Both the position numbers and the translations under genes were made by a program. Shown here in pieces: positions 45,073 to 54,975 of a stretch of 64,000 nt of DNA; position 1 is the stretch's first letter, and the number at the start of each line of letters is the position of its first letter. The notes beneath the pieces were generated by a model. The model was not told where the DNA came from, did not search any database, and saw only the letters and a program-made list of their open reading frames with translations. This stretch comes from Shewanella psychrotolerans (GTDB taxonomy: Bacteria > Pseudomonadota > Gammaproteobacteria > Enterobacterales > Shewanellaceae), in the NCBI RefSeq assembly GCF_019457595.1, contig NZ_CP080419.1, positions 2,170,001 to 2,234,000 of the forward strand, in the 5' to 3' direction.

Positions 45073-47652
45073 TTAATGATTTTTCAAGAAACGATCGACG
45101 CTGGCCTGCTCTCTTGCCTTGAGTTGTACACAGTCTCTAACACGCTCTTCGAGTTTCGACAGGCTTCTGGCATAACCAGGAACCGTATCTATCTTGGTTG
45201 AGAAAAATGCATTTGCACGTGCAAGCGACTCGAGGTCGCAACTACCGACTAAAAATCCGGGTAGACGAGGTAATGCGAACGGCGGTAATTTATCAGCAAG
45301 CGCCGCATAATTAGCATATACCCAGTTGCTAAAGGCCGTCTGACGTGCCTTGGTATAATGTTGACCAGCAAACAGATAACTTAGATCTGGCGCGGTTAGC
45401 TTTTCACTTAAGCTATATGCCAATATATCTTGCTGCAGTTTCCCCTCTGATGCATAACCTAATGCATACAACAGATTTGTTCTTTGCTGTGGGTCTTTGG
45501 TTGTTTCAAAAACCTGTTTAACCTTCTTAAGTAGTGCTGCATCACCATGAAATACGGCAAGTTGTAAATAGGTGCTAATAAGATAGGGATCGACTTCAAT
45601 TGGCGTATCTAAATAGCGCAGTGTTTGGGCCTTTGCCGTTGCAATAATATTAACATCGTGGCCTTCAAAGCCTAATAACGCAATTAGCAATGGGCGTAAC
45701 TTACTGATCTGAGCATCTTCACCCGATTTAGTGGTTAAGCCGTAGGAGTCTAGCGCGTTTCGCGCTTTTTGAGTGACAAATTTTGCCCATAATTCGCGGT
45801 TACTGTCATCGACAAAGGTGCCCTTTTGCGCTTGCAAATAACCAAGTGCATCGGAGACAATTTGTGGATGCTTATCATTGATAAACTCTCCTAAGATATT
45901 GAACAGATCGCCACCAGAAATATACCCTGCTTCGAGTAGTGCGTCAGCTGCCGAAATTAATGCTTTACGCTCTTTGGGGGTTAGCGCCGTTTTACTGTTG
46001 CTGAGCAATATCGCCATCTGATCGGCTGTTAATAACCAGCGGTAATAGCCCATGCCTTGTGCATCAGGGAATACCCACTTAGGTGCAAATGGGAGTTCAA
46101 ATGTTTTACTCGGCGCGTCCAGCAGTAATGTTTGCTCGCTAACTTGGTGACTATCGCCAAACTTGACTGATACAGGCACTGTCCAGGTCTGTGCGGGTGC
46201 CTTGGTTGCCGCCGAGACGAAGCGCTGTTGATTCAAGGTTAATTTGTTACCTGACACGTCAACGCTGATTAAAGGATAAGAGGATTGTTCAATAAAGGTT
46301 TTTAATACCTTGGCCACATTTTTACCCGAGGCTTTAGCTAACGCATTCCATAGATCATCTGCCGTGGTATTTTTGTATGCATGGGCCTTTATGTAATTAC
46401 GTATTCCCGATTTAAAGGCTTCTTCTCCAATCCAATTTTCTACCATAGAAAGCACGGATTCGCCTTTACTGTATGCGAGCCCTAGCCCATCCATAATATC
46501 AGCTTCGGTTTTGATTGGCTTACGAATGGGCTTAGTCGATAGACGCGCATCAACGTCCATTACACGATTTTTTGATAAACGTAAATTAGACTCAAACTCT
46601 GGATGGGTCTGATGAGTGATCTTTGAGGCCATCCAACTGGCAAATGCTTCGTTTAGCCACAGATCGTTCCACCATTTCATGGTCACTAAATTGCCATACC
46701 ATTGATGAGCAAGCTCATGAGCGACAATGGATACCGTGCGTTGACGCGCATTTTGAGTGGCGTTGCTGTCATCGAGTAACAAGATATCTTCGCGATATGT
46801 GACTAACCCAGCGTTCTCCATCGCACCAAAAGGAAACTCAGGCACAGCAACAGAATCGAGTTTGGCATAAGGGTAATCGACACCAAAATACTCTTCTAAT
46901 GCACCTAGCACTATAGGCATCTGTTCGGCAGCATACTTAGCTAATTCAATTTTGCCCTTAGTCGTGATCACCCTGCCCGGTATTTTCATGCCAGTCACTT
47001 CAAGCTCTTCAAACTGACCTACAGCGAATGCGACGAGATACGATGGGATCGGTTTGGTTTGGGCAAATGTATGACGCGTTAGCTCACCTTTTACCACCGT
47101 CTCCATTTCAGGTGTGTTGCTATACACCTTTTCGTCGCTAGGCGCGGTGATGGTTACTTGAAACGGAATTTTATATTCAGGTTCGTCAAATACAGGGAAT
47201 GCTCTACGAGCATCGCTCATCTCAAATTGAGTAAACAGATAAGGTAGGTCGGCATCGATAGTTTTGTACAACCCGACAGATTGGCGGTTGTAAGGCGCAG
47301 CAAAGTCCATTGATAAGGTATATTTGCCTGGGGCAATCTCATCGTCGCATTTGAGTTTAACGATACCAGTATCAAGCATATTGGCGTTCATATCACATTG
47401 AAACGCGCCATCAAGCTTAATGTTAGATACCGTATAAGCGACACCATTAATATCGATAATGTGTGTTGGGCTAAGCACTTCTATTTGGATCTGCGTTGAA
47501 CCTGAAAAGCTATCGAGCTTGGGATCTAAGTTGAAGTTTATGGCTTGGGAAAGTGGCTTTGCGACTTTACTTAAGACATATTCATTAGCGCTTAGCGATG
47601 CACTGCTACATAGCGCCGCGGTCACGATTGCTGAAGTGACAATACGGTACAT
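45073..47652 (-). CDS. exported M1-family metallo-aminopeptidase
   Basis: 859 residues with a signal peptide (MYRIVTSAIVTAALCSSASLSA), so it acts in the periplasm or outside, unlike cytoplasmic PepN. Zinc site HELAHQW with Glu in LWLNEAFASW, preceded by the exopeptidase motif GAMENAGLVTYRE. The C-terminal ERAP1-type helical domain follows. It removes N-terminal residues from peptides, likely for nutrition. Complete. Confidence 0.94.
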   Translation of the reverse strand: MYRIVTSAIVTAALCSSASLSANEYVLSKVAKPLSQAINFNLDPKLDSFSGSTQIQIEVLSPTHIIDINGVAYTVSNIKLDGAFQCDMNANMLDTGIVKLKCDDEIAPGKYTLSMDFAAPYNRQSVGLYKTIDADLPYLFTQFEMSDARRAFPVFDEPEYKIPFQVTITAPSDEKVYSNTPEMETVVKGELTRHTFAQTKPIPSYLVAFAVGQFEELEVTGMKIPGRVITTKGKIELAKYAAEQMPIVLGALEEYFGVDYPYAKLDSVAVPEFPFGAMENAGLVTYREDILLLDDSNATQNARQRTVSIVAHELAHQWYGNLVTMKWWNDLWLNEAFASWMASKITHQTHPEFESNLRLSKNRVMDVDARLSTKPIRKPIKTEADIMDGLGLAYSKGESVLSMVENWIGEEAFKSGIRNYIKAHAYKNTTADDLWNALAKASGKNVAKVLKTFIEQSSYPLISVDVSGNKLTLNQQRFVSAATKAPAQTWTVPVSVKFGDSHQVSEQTLLLDAPSKTFELPFAPKWVFPDAQGMGYYRWLLTADQMAILLSNSKTALTPKERKALISAADALLEAGYISGGDLFNILGEFINDKHPQIVSDALGYLQAQKGTFVDDSNRELWAKFVTQKARNALDSYGLTTKSGEDAQISKLRPLLIALLGFEGHDVNIIATAKAQTLRYLDTPIEVDPYLISTYLQLAVFHGDAALLKKVKQVFETTKDPQQRTNLLYALGYASEGKLQQDILAYSLSEKLTAPDLSYLFAGQHYTKARQTAFSNWVYANYAALADKLPPFALPRLPGFLVGSCDLESLARANAFFSTKIDTVPGYARSLSKLEERVRDCVQLKAREQASVDRFLKNH

Positions 47653-47957
47653 GGGATTCCTTTAATTTAATAATGATACCAAGCGCCCTCGTTAGTTTAT
47701 CCGATCTTTCTTGTATACCTTCTCTTTTCATGACGTTATAACCAGTTTTATATTTGCTATAAGTCTGCTTTTTAATTAAGAAAAATAGAGCTGCTAAGGA
47801 GTTTGATTGGTACTTCTGAACGTGCCATAGGACGTAGCAGCGATAATGGCTGCAGTGTCGTGTGGCGATTTTGTGGCAAATGTTACAAAATTGACTGCTT
47901 TATAGCTAGCCTAGTACACATCTGCTTACCAAAACATCTAGGTACCAAAATAAAGCA
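47653..47957. other. gap without recognised features
   Basis: Separates the aminopeptidase start from the end of the GNAT gene. I see no gene or strong hairpin. Confidence 0.3.
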
Positions 47958-48518
47958 TTAAAGTTTATCTGCTGACATTTGGTAATGAACCACCTCAACA
48001 TAGCCCTTTGGCGTAGGGTATTGAGCTATTTGGTTAAAGGTCATTCCCAATTTTTGCATGATCTTTATTGATGCTAAGTTACCCTCATCAGCAACGGCCG
48101 AAAGGTAACTAACATCCGTTTGCTTTGCGATTTGTGTGGCGACCGCACTTGCCGCCTCTGTCGCGTAACCTTTACCCCAGCAACACTGCTTAAAGCGCCA
48201 ACCGACCTCAATATCATGATACTGGGGGCTGTCGCCAAAAAAGTCCATGGGACGCACTAAAATCCACCCAATATAGCGCGATGATAAAGCGCTATTGTCG
48301 CTCAGAGTGCTGACTTTCCAGATGCCCCAACCCTTCTCTGGATTGGTATAAGCCTTAAGCCGTGGTAATAAGATATTGCTGATCTCGTCCATAGTGCTAG
48401 GCCTACCGCCGTTAATATAGCGCATTACCTCTGGGTCTTGATCTAGCTCAAACAGCAACTGACCGTCATCTTGGCCCATCATCTCAAAACATAATCGAGG
48501 ACTATTGGCTATGTTCAT
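47958..48518 (-). CDS. GNAT acetyltransferase of the RimJ/RimL type
   Basis: 186 residues. Motifs of the family: LDQDPEVMRYINGGRPS near the N-terminus, DIEVGWRFKQCCWGKGYATEAA as the acetyl-CoA-binding loop, and VADEGNLASIKIMQKLGM. It transfers acetyl from acetyl-CoA to an amine, such as a protein N-terminus or small molecule; the target cannot be told from sequence. Confidence 0.88.
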   Translation of the reverse strand: MNIANSPRLCFEMMGQDDGQLLFELDQDPEVMRYINGGRPSTMDEISNILLPRLKAYTNPEKGWGIWKVSTLSDNSALSSRYIGWILVRPMDFFGDSPQYHDIEVGWRFKQCCWGKGYATEAASAVATQIAKQTDVSYLSAVADEGNLASIKIMQKLGMTFNQIAQYPTPKGYVEVVHYQMSADKL

Positions 48519-48643
48519 ATTTGGCTCCTTATACCTACGACGGCTATTCCATGGCCAGATATAATAGCCTTAATATTGACTCGCTATCAATTTAACCTGT
48601 TAACAAGGTAAGTTAATCAAAAAGCTTAAAAAGGAGTATGTCG

Positions 48644-49087
48644 ATGGAAAGGTGTTTTAGCGTCACGTTTAGGATTGCCAATAGAGTTCGTACTAAACAT
48701 TACAAAACGGAGCAAAGTGCAATGCGGGGCATTGGTAAGTGGCTGGTTAAACATCAAGATGAGCGTGATATCAACGCCTCATTTTTTAGTGAAACCCAAG
48801 GCCATTTAAGTTTTGATGCCCCTTTTGAAGAATCACCGCTAAGTGAAAACGTCGATTTCTATAAAAGCAAAGCCTGGCTAAAGTTGCGTTTAGAGGCATT
48901 AGAACGTTATGGCCGCCGCTGTGTCTCTTGTGGTGCATCGGTGCACACGGGCGTTGTATTGCATGTTGACCACATAAAACCTAGGTCGCTTTATCCACAA
49001 CTCGCACTCGATATCAACAACTTACAAATTTTGTGTGAAGCATGCAACTTAGGGAAAATGGCATCAATGGAGCAAGATTGGCGTTAA
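48644..49087 (+). CDS. HNH endonuclease-domain protein
   Basis: About 147 residues. The C-terminal 70 residues carry a zinc-binding HNH fold: CVSCGAS, HVDHIKPRSLYP, LDINNLQILCEACNLGK. The N-terminal half may bind DNA or RNA. ATG 48644 lies seven bases after AGGAG; the ATG at 48638 would be too close to it. Small HNH proteins of this kind are common in Shewanella and Vibrio chromosomes. Confidence 0.86.
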   Translation: MERCFSVTFRIANRVRTKHYKTEQSAMRGIGKWLVKHQDERDINASFFSETQGHLSFDAPFEESPLSENVDFYKSKAWLKLRLEALERYGRRCVSCGASVHTGVVLHVDHIKPRSLYPQLALDINNLQILCEACNLGKMASMEQDWR

Positions 49088-49344
49088 GTCATATTGAGGT
49101 TAGATCACTGGGAGTGAAGTACCGAATTGTTCAAATATGGAGTAAATGCTAGCTATTTGTGTGTTCGTTAAGCAATTTGACATAAAACTTTTGAATTAGA
49201 CTTACATCTTGCTAATGGGTTAGCTAGTATGGCTCGATTAAAAGTACGACCAATTACCATAAATTGGCGTTTTCTCTATAAAAGGTAGCGTTGAGCAACC
49301 ATAATAATTAATACCGTATACATACGGATTATCGGGTATTTTTA

Positions 49345-50526
49345 ATGTTTTTAAAAACGGTCATATCGTCTTTGGCAGTTTTCTGTAGTAGTGCCGCTAT
49401 CTATAGTTCCTGTGTAGACGCCTCCCAATATCATACCGTCAGTGATGATTTTAAACAGCAGTTTCAAAAACGCTTAAAAAAGAATAAGGTGCCAGGTGGC
49501 GCATTTGTTATTGTTGAAGGCGACAAAATTGTTAACCTCGGCACTTTCGGTAAACGTCATAAAGGCGGTGATGAAAAGATCAATGCAGATACGGTATTTA
49601 GACTTGCTTCAGTCTCTAAAACCTTTGCCGGAACACTAGCAAGCTTATTGGTTCATGAGCATAAACTCAGTTGGCAGCAACCGATAACCACCTATCTGCC
49701 AGCGTTTTCACTTGCCCCACCCGCTAAAAGTACAGAGATAACCCTTGGTCATGTCATTGGCCAAAGTACAGGGTTGATGCCCAACAGCTATGACAACCTG
49801 ATTAACGCCAATATTAAATTCGACGACATTTTACCTAAATTTGCAGATTTGACCCCTATGTGTGACCCTGGTGTTTGCTATAGCTATCAAAACGTTGCTT
49901 TCTCTTTTATTGAACAAGCGATTGAACAGCAAAGTGGCCAGCGTTATGAACAGGTGATTAATCAGCGTCTATTTGAACCTCTGGATATGAAAACCGCATC
50001 GGTCGGTTTTGATGCATTCAATCAGGTTAGTAATCGTGCAGAGCCGCATATCAAGACCCGTTTTGGTTTCAAGCAAGTGAAAGTTAAACCTAATTACTAT
50101 CAACTGTTACCCGCTGCGGGTGTGAATGCCAGCATAACCGATATATCCAAATGGTTAATCGCTAACATGGGCCATCGACAGGATGTTATTTCTTCGCGAG
50201 TCATTGAAGATGTGACGACACCAGGAGTTCGAACGACCAAAGAGCTACGCCGTCGTGAATGGAAAGCCTATTTAGACGATGCGCATTATGGTAAAGGTTG
50301 GCGTGTGTATGATTTTCAAGGTCACCCGCTTATTTACCATGCGGGATGGGTCGCTGGATATGTTACTGAAATTGCCTATTCGCCAGAGCTCAATGTCGGG
50401 ATGGCAATGCTGCTAAATGGCGAGTCTAGGGTGATAGCAGAACTTGGCGCTTATTTTTGGCATGATCTATTTAGCCATGCAAAGCAAAATAGCAAAATAG
50501 TTGCAAAAGGAATGGGCAAAGATTAA
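49345..50526 (+). CDS. serine hydrolase, class C beta-lactamase/esterase fold
   Basis: 393 residues with a signal peptide (MFLKTVISSLAVFCSSAAIYSSCVDA). The active-site SxxK is in FRLASVSKTFAG; YSYQN gives the Y-x-N motif, and HAGWVAGY replaces the KTG box. The fold matches AmpC-like and EstB-type penicillin-recognising hydrolases. True beta-lactamase activity is uncertain because H-x-G instead of K-T-G is frequent in esterases and peptidases. Confidence 0.85.
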   Translation: MFLKTVISSLAVFCSSAAIYSSCVDASQYHTVSDDFKQQFQKRLKKNKVPGGAFVIVEGDKIVNLGTFGKRHKGGDEKINADTVFRLASVSKTFAGTLASLLVHEHKLSWQQPITTYLPAFSLAPPAKSTEITLGHVIGQSTGLMPNSYDNLINANIKFDDILPKFADLTPMCDPGVCYSYQNVAFSFIEQAIEQQSGQRYEQVINQRLFEPLDMKTASVGFDAFNQVSNRAEPHIKTRFGFKQVKVKPNYYQLLPAAGVNASITDISKWLIANMGHRQDVISSRVIEDVTTPGVRTTKELRRREWKAYLDDAHYGKGWRVYDFQGHPLIYHAGWVAGYVTEIAYSPELNVGMAMLLNGESRVIAELGAYFWHDLFSHAKQNSKIVAKGMGKD

Positions 50527-50715
50527 CGCAACAATGTAGCGCTTGGTCGTAGAGGTGATGCTGCGAATGTTTTGTAGCTGCTTGTTAAATTCTGTCTTGC
50601 AACCTCTACTAAAAGTTATTTAACAAAAGTTATTTAATAAAAGTGCGAATTGAAAATGCCACCACTTAACATATTGTTTTACTTGTTTTTATCATGGTAT
50701 AGTTTCAGAAAAAAA

Positions 50716-50859
50716 GAAGAGACCGGAGGGAGGCCTCTTCAAAAAGGGGCTGACATATATATTAACAATACAGATTAACATCGGTGTATTGTGCATATGT
50801 CACTCAGTTTTAACGGCGATGAATGCCAAAACTGTATTAGCTAATACGAGCGAACTCGT
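50716..50859 (+). ncRNA. candidate structured RNA: four or five hairpins in a row
   Basis: In order: GAAGAGACC/GGCCTCTTC (50716-50740, loop GGAGGGA); CTGACATAT...ATATGTCACTCAG (50750-50807); CAGTTTT...GGC/GCC AAAACTG (50805-50834); the perfect palindrome TATTAGCTAATA (50835-50846); and ACGAG-CGAA-CTCGT-like (50846-50859). A promoter-like TTGTTT and TATAGT, 18 bases apart, end about 10 bases upstream. No gene follows on the + strand before 51083. No known RNA family is recognised. The remaining parts of 50,527-51,082 hold no gene. Confidence 0.45.
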
Positions 50860-51082
50860 GAAAACGATCAATGAGGCTGGCATGGGTGGGTTCTGTTGCT
50901 GGTAGTTTTGATGTTTGCCGTATCCAATAGACTATAATTACAAAGAATAATTATTCGGTTTTATGCAGCTTTAAAAATATAACCCCGATAATTTTTTGCC
51001 CTTCATTCATTATTTTGAATAGTTACTCATCCCGAGCGCTCAGCCCCAATCGACATTTCTCTAATCGATAGTGGTAACTTAA

Positions 51083-51721
51083 TCAATTGACGTTACCACT
51101 ATCTCTTTGCAGCACTAACGTTTGCCAAAATACCTGTGTCCGCCCAAGTTTATCTGTGTCTCTGTCGCTGCATTCGATAACTTCTAGGTGTGCCTTCTTA
51201 GCTAATGTTTCAATCTCTTCAACGCTAACTGGATGCAGTACTCTTGTATCTTCATTAGGCCCAAAGCGCAGCGAAATGATCAGGCGTCCATTAGGCGTCA
51301 TTAATTTTGCTAAGGTTTGTAATGCTGTAAGTCGTTCCTCAGGAGGAATGTGCATCCATACCGCACTTAATAAGATCAGGTTAAAGCTGTTTCGGTAAAC
51401 TGTCAGGCGATTCAATCGTGGTAAGTGATCATCAATCCAATTAACGTTGAGGTCACTCGTATATCGTGCGCCAAACTCTGCAAGTTTATAGGCGGGTTCA
51501 ACCGCAACCACTTCAACCGTTTGAAGATTTGTAGATTGCTCGGCTAAATACTTCGCATCACGACCATTGCCAGCACCAACATCTAATACCCTAAATATCG
51601 ACTCTTGCTGATTGATAAGATCGTTAAGATGGTGTAGCCAGCTAACATGAACCTCTTCAAAAGAAGTCAATAAATACCTGCGCGCTAGCATATTCGCATT
51701 GTCATTATAGAAATTGTTCAT
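51083..51721 (-). CDS. class I SAM-dependent methyltransferase
   Basis: 212 residues. SAM-binding motif VLDVGAGNGRDAKYLAE, then LILLSAVWMHIPPEERLTAL and MTPNGRLIISLRFG. It matches residues 1-195 of the cargo fusion protein at 21493-23223 over its whole length, about half identical by eye. Here it is alone, with no HNH part. The substrate is unknown. It is followed on the same strand by nothing close; the sulfotransferase gene precedes it by 70 bases, so the two may be cotranscribed. Confidence 0.85.
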   Translation of the reverse strand: MNNFYNDNANMLARRYLLTSFEEVHVSWLHHLNDLINQQESIFRVLDVGAGNGRDAKYLAEQSTNLQTVEVVAVEPAYKLAEFGARYTSDLNVNWIDDHLPRLNRLTVYRNSFNLILLSAVWMHIPPEERLTALQTLAKLMTPNGRLIISLRFGPNEDTRVLHPVSVEEIETLAKKAHLEVIECSDRDTDKLGRTQVFWQTLVLQRDSGNVN

Positions 51722-51791
51722 GAATAAAACTCACTATTAAAATCAACTGCTTAATAAGTAAAAAATACAAAGATTAAGTATCCATATCGTA

Positions 51792-53384
51792 CTACGCATT
51801 ACCGTTAACAAAGCCCAGATAATCTTGCCAGCTGACATCTTTAACCATATTAAACGCAGAGATAATCTCTTTCATCTGCTTAACTTGTGTATCACCAAAA
51901 GGTAACCGACAAAATGCTAAAACCCGACTTATTTGCGATTCGGGAAGATCGACTAAGGCTTCATAACTGACATCAAGCACGAAACCAGGCAGCGTTTGGT
52001 GCCAATAAGCCATAAGTGCTTCATATTCTTGTCTATATAACTCGAACTCTTTTAATGAGCATAAATGCGGCTCACTCTTTTCGAAGTAGTGTTGATACAC
52101 CGACCAAGATACCGCTTCGGGTTGGCGAGTCAGGTTGATGACTTTGGCGTTGGGAAACAGTTTATAAATTAAGCCGACCGTTTGAAAATTTGCGGGGGAT
52201 CTATCGATAATATGGGTGATATCGGGATGAAAGACTCGGCTATCACCACGAATAGCCTTGGTATCAAATTCTGGGTTCACATATTGCTTCAATTTCCTCA
52301 GGTATAACTCACCGAGCGTATTTAGCTGCTGTACATCGAGATCGCTGATACAGCGGGGATAATGTTTAGCGGTTAACTTATATGCTGATGAAAGTACATC
52401 GTCGTTGAGATAGTCACACTCCCCTGCACTGCCGATTTGATTATGCTTGACCAATAACTGCTCAAGTATACTGGCACCGGTGCGGGGTAATCCTAAAATG
52501 AAAATAGGTGTAATATCAAAGTGTCTATCACTATGTACCGAGATTGCTCCTTTGTTGACAAAGGTTTTAATTGAATGAAAATAGGCGGCTAACTCGGAAG
52601 TACTGACACAGCAACCTTGATGTTGCAAATTGTTAGCTTGTTGATAGTGATCAAACGCTAGGCGATGCGCTTGCCTGTGATGAAACAAATGACCCAAGCA
52701 ATAATGGAGTACGATCCGAGCGCTATTTAATGTCACCGCATCGTTATTGATGTTTGCGTCGATATTCGTGTTGATATTGTCACATAACTGATTAAGCCTC
52801 AATGCCTTCTCTAATAACCGATTTACAGCTTTAGTTGATGTGTTATCTCCCACATTCATATTGAGATTGGCGACAGGGTCTGCATGGATCACTAGCTGAC
52901 TGAGCGACAGTAAGCATTGCGAGTAAATAGATACTTCTTCAATGGATAGCTCGCAAGGATGAGCATTGTCGGTGAGTCCTAAACCTGATAGAGCAAGTAA
53001 TAGGTGCGCTTTAGCTTGCTCTAATTCCCCCATTGCTATTTGTTGTCGACCTAATTGATAACGCAATGTGGGCGACTCGGGAACAATTTGATTTGCGTAA
53101 TTTAATACCGTTAACGCATCTTCCGCAGCGTTAACCATATTAAACGCCTCTGCTAGCAAAGATAATGGTGTAGTGTCGCCAGCTAAAAACTCACAGGACT
53201 GGCTAAGAAGCTCAACGGCCTTATGGCCATTTTTTGAAAGCAGGGCTAACTTCCCTAATCCCATATAGGCATAACCGGTTTCTTTTGAGGTTGGTCGATT
53301 GTGGGTAAGCGCTGTAAATATTTGCTGCGCTAAATAATACTCACCCTGCGCTATATGCTGCTCGGCTTGTTCTATAGAAGACAA
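51792..53384 (-). CDS. TPR-repeat sulfotransferase
   Basis: 530 residues. The N-terminal half is tetratricopeptide repeats (about 1-270). The C-terminal half is a PAPS-dependent sulfotransferase with 5'-phosphosulfate loop FILGLPRTGASILEQLL and a 3'-phosphate segment NLTRQPEAVSWSVYQHYF. It moves a sulfo group onto a protein, sugar or small molecule; the acceptor is unknown. TPR-sulfotransferases are frequent in marine gammaproteobacteria. Confidence 0.88.
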   Translation of the reverse strand: MSSIEQAEQHIAQGEYYLAQQIFTALTHNRPTSKETGYAYMGLGKLALLSKNGHKAVELLSQSCEFLAGDTTPLSLLAEAFNMVNAAEDALTVLNYANQIVPESPTLRYQLGRQQIAMGELEQAKAHLLLALSGLGLTDNAHPCELSIEEVSIYSQCLLSLSQLVIHADPVANLNMNVGDNTSTKAVNRLLEKALRLNQLCDNINTNIDANINNDAVTLNSARIVLHYCLGHLFHHRQAHRLAFDHYQQANNLQHQGCCVSTSELAAYFHSIKTFVNKGAISVHSDRHFDITPIFILGLPRTGASILEQLLVKHNQIGSAGECDYLNDDVLSSAYKLTAKHYPRCISDLDVQQLNTLGELYLRKLKQYVNPEFDTKAIRGDSRVFHPDITHIIDRSPANFQTVGLIYKLFPNAKVINLTRQPEAVSWSVYQHYFEKSEPHLCSLKEFELYRQEYEALMAYWHQTLPGFVLDVSYEALVDLPESQISRVLAFCRLPFGDTQVKQMKEIISAFNMVKDVSWQDYLGFVNGNA

Positions 53385-53509
53385 AATACTATCCCTAACA
53401 GTGACTCCCTAATGTACTAACCATTATTAAGCCACGTTAAGCTTATGTTGTATATGGTTAAGTTGTTTTTGACCGATTGCGAAAATAAACAAAGTAGTCA
53501 GTGATAGGT

Positions 53510-53893
53510 TTATGCAATGCGAGTAACCGTTAAAGAGCCCCAGCGTTCGCAAAACTCCCATCGATGCTTTTTACAAAAATAAATGGCTTGGTAACGATTG
53601 AATGTGAGCTGCAGATCGTCTGAAGGCGATTTAACCTTTGCAATAAACTGAGCGTGAGACATTAGTTGGTATTGATAGAGTGAAAGGGATTGGTACGGGG
53701 TTAATGATGTAAATCTTGGCAATAACGAATAATTAAAGTGATTAGTGGGACTAGAAGACATCAACTGCAGCTTTTTAACATAGAGGTCATGTTTGGGAGC
53801 AGCGTTTGCAGCGTAGAGCGTTAACATCACGCCAATAGCGAGGTTAAAACGGAAAATGCCAAGCTTGATAAGTCTGTGCTGCCATGAAATCAA
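53510..53893 (-). CDS. hypothetical protein, possibly exported
   Basis: 127 residues. A hydrophobic stretch near residues 15-31 (FNLAIGVMLTLYAANAA) may be a signal peptide or anchor. The remainder is Ser/Tyr/Gln-rich (TPYQSLSLYQYQLMSHAQ), then a basic end with Cys in YFCKKHRWEFCERWG. No family recognised. Confidence 0.5.
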   Translation of the reverse strand: MISWQHRLIKLGIFRFNLAIGVMLTLYAANAAPKHDLYVKKLQLMSSSPTNHFNYSLLPRFTSLTPYQSLSLYQYQLMSHAQFIAKVKSPSDDLQLTFNRYQAIYFCKKHRWEFCERWGSLTVTRIA

Positions 53894-54039
53894 AAAGCCT
53901 ACCTTATTCGTTAGCTAGAATAATTAATATAGGGACTTTCGTTGTAAAAGGCAAAACATACGCTAACGACGCAGGCCAAGTAACTGTGACCAATATATGA
54001 TGCGCTTTTTCCACTCAGACTTTGTTCACTTATGCACCA

Positions 54040-54837
54040 TTAATTCTGGCTAGGTTCTAGGCTTTGTTCGAACGCTTGTCTGAGCGCTGTTAACGGTGAA
54101 AGGTCATGTGTGCTCTTACGGCTACGGCTAAAAAGTGACGATTCTATAAATAAAGAAAACCACATATTGAGACTAGCAGCGTTGTTAACCTCGCCGGCAC
54201 AGCCCAGTGCCAACGCAGCAACCTCTGCAGTGCCCAATTGAAAATCACGGCTACCTTTCCTTAAACCGTAACGAGCGGCGGTTTCTGGTGTAAATGACAG
54301 CATTGGCAAATGATGCAGATAAGGGCTTTTATTGAACATTTTAATGGCCTCGCGCCAGCTACCATCGAGCAGAATAAATAATGGTCGCTTACTTTGTTGC
54401 TCATTAGCGCTTTGTTGCGATATAGCGTCAACGACCTGTTGATCGGGCGCTGCATATGCTCCGGGAAACACCAGATAGGGTTGATAGCTTGGATCACTTA
54501 ATAGTTGTAATAGCTTACGATTAGCATAGTTACGCGACCAGATATAAGCGTGGGTATCGGGAATAAGATCAGCGATTAATCGTCCTGAGTTACTTGGTTT
54601 TAATACTTCATCGTCATACATGATCAATAAAAAGCTAACATTGGAGTTTAACTGTCGACGAAATTCACAGGTACAAAATGACTTTGCAAGTAAACATGAC
54701 TCACATCGTATCAAGTTTTTACCGCGTGCATTATAGGGTCTAGTCGAAATTGCTTTTCTATACTGATAACGCAGATGAACCGCATGAGGTTTAATACCGA
54801 GTTGAGTCATTTTTGCCTTTAAATTTTTTGAATGCAA
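54040..54837 (-). CDS. DTW-domain tRNA-uridine aminocarboxypropyltransferase family protein
   Basis: 265 residues. N-terminal Cys cluster CESCLLAKSFCTCEF and the family motif at LDGSWREAIKMFNKSPYL, where the D-T-W signature appears as D-G-S-W, then LSFTPE. The family (TapT/Tsr3-related) transfers an aminocarboxypropyl group from SAM to uridine in tRNA. Zinc binding by the N-terminal Cys is typical. The reaction is inferred from the family; the exact uridine is not known here. Confidence 0.85.
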   Translation of the reverse strand: MHSKNLKAKMTQLGIKPHAVHLRYQYRKAISTRPYNARGKNLIRCESCLLAKSFCTCEFRRQLNSNVSFLLIMYDDEVLKPSNSGRLIADLIPDTHAYIWSRNYANRKLLQLLSDPSYQPYLVFPGAYAAPDQQVVDAISQQSANEQQSKRPLFILLDGSWREAIKMFNKSPYLHHLPMLSFTPETAARYGLRKGSRDFQLGTAEVAALALGCAGEVNNAASLNMWFSLFIESSLFSRSRKSTHDLSPLTALRQAFEQSLEPSQN

Positions 54838-54904
54838 ACATAGCCATTATATCAAGGAGTGCCATGAGTCGTAACAAGCTTAATTCATTACGCATGAAGT
54901 TGAT

Positions 54905-54934
54905 AATAAAAAAGCGAGCCTTAAGCTCGCTCAT
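54905..54934 (-). terminator. terminator of pssA
   Basis: On the - strand GCGAGC-TTAAG-GCTCGC is followed by TTTTTTATT, a good rho-independent signal. Confidence 0.9.
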
Positions 54935-54975
54935 TTATGGCATCAAAAATTATATCTGGCTTAAACGTGTGTCTG

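Noticed and set aside
49345..50526. AmpC beta-lactamase resistance gene
   Set aside because: SxxK and Y-x-N are present but the KTG box is H-A-G; such proteins are more often esterases or peptidases, and it lies in core sequence.
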